Positions 6,225 through 6,252 of a stretch of DNA of 6,252 nucleotides are shown piece after piece. The first letter of the stretch is position 1; every line of letters starts with the position of its first letter. Source of the DNA: Gammaproteobacteria bacterium (GTDB lineage Bacteria; Pseudomonadota; Gammaproteobacteria; Chromatiales; Chromatiaceae); the NCBI GenBank assembly GCA_015231665.1, contig JADGBD010000117.1:1-6252 (forward strand), in the 5' to 3' direction. Position numbers and translations under genes: made by a program. Below the pieces are notes generated by a model. That model had not been told where the DNA came from. It did not search any database and saw only the letters and a list, made by a program, of their open reading frames with translations.

Positions 6225-6232
6225 CCCTCTCT
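6225..6232 (-). promoter_or_regulatory. Ribosome binding site of the CBS protein gene
   Basis: On the minus strand AGAGAGGG precedes the ATG at 6217 by 7 nt, which supports the start. The promoter would lie beyond the right edge of the window. Confidence 0.65.
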
Positions 6233-6252
6233 TTGGTGGCTATTCTTGTGTC

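Overview
The window is GC-rich, tightly packed bacterial DNA, and its gene content fits a Gram-negative proteobacterium. It holds an outer-membrane-type lipoprotein, a TadE-like pilus protein, and a hybrid sensor kinase with a helical periplasmic domain. A gammaproteobacterium is my best guess from overall protein style, but no marker gene here proves it.

Layout. Positions 1-290 are a gene-poor, more AT-rich leader carrying degenerate, purine-rich CGCAGAG-type repeat arms. Five plus-strand genes follow, from 291 to 5608, with junctions of -14, +14, +17 and +42 nt, so they probably form one operon. In order they are: a TPR lipoprotein (291-767), a TadE-like pseudopilin (754-1485), a soluble Ser/Thr protein kinase fused to a C-terminal cyclic-nucleotide-binding domain (1500-2777), a PP2C-type Ser/Thr phosphatase (2795-3544), and a membrane hybrid histidine kinase with a terminal receiver (3587-5608). 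A second repeat of the same family (5611-5702), with perfect 16-nt inverted ends, lies between this operon and a convergent minus-strand gene for a two-CBS-domain protein (5738-6217).

How the genes may work together (inference). The lipoprotein and TadE-like protein look like envelope parts of a Tad/Flp-type pilus or a related surface assembly. The kinase and phosphatase form a reversible Ser/Thr phosphorylation switch, and the CNB domain suggests that cAMP, cGMP or a related nucleotide sets it. The hybrid histidine kinase adds an envelope-sensing phosphorelay input. One transcription unit would then couple a second messenger, Ser/Thr phosphorylation and His-Asp phosphorylation to a pilus-like structure. 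That combination is the most interesting thing here. No core Tad machinery (ATPase, secretin, major pilin) is visible in the window.
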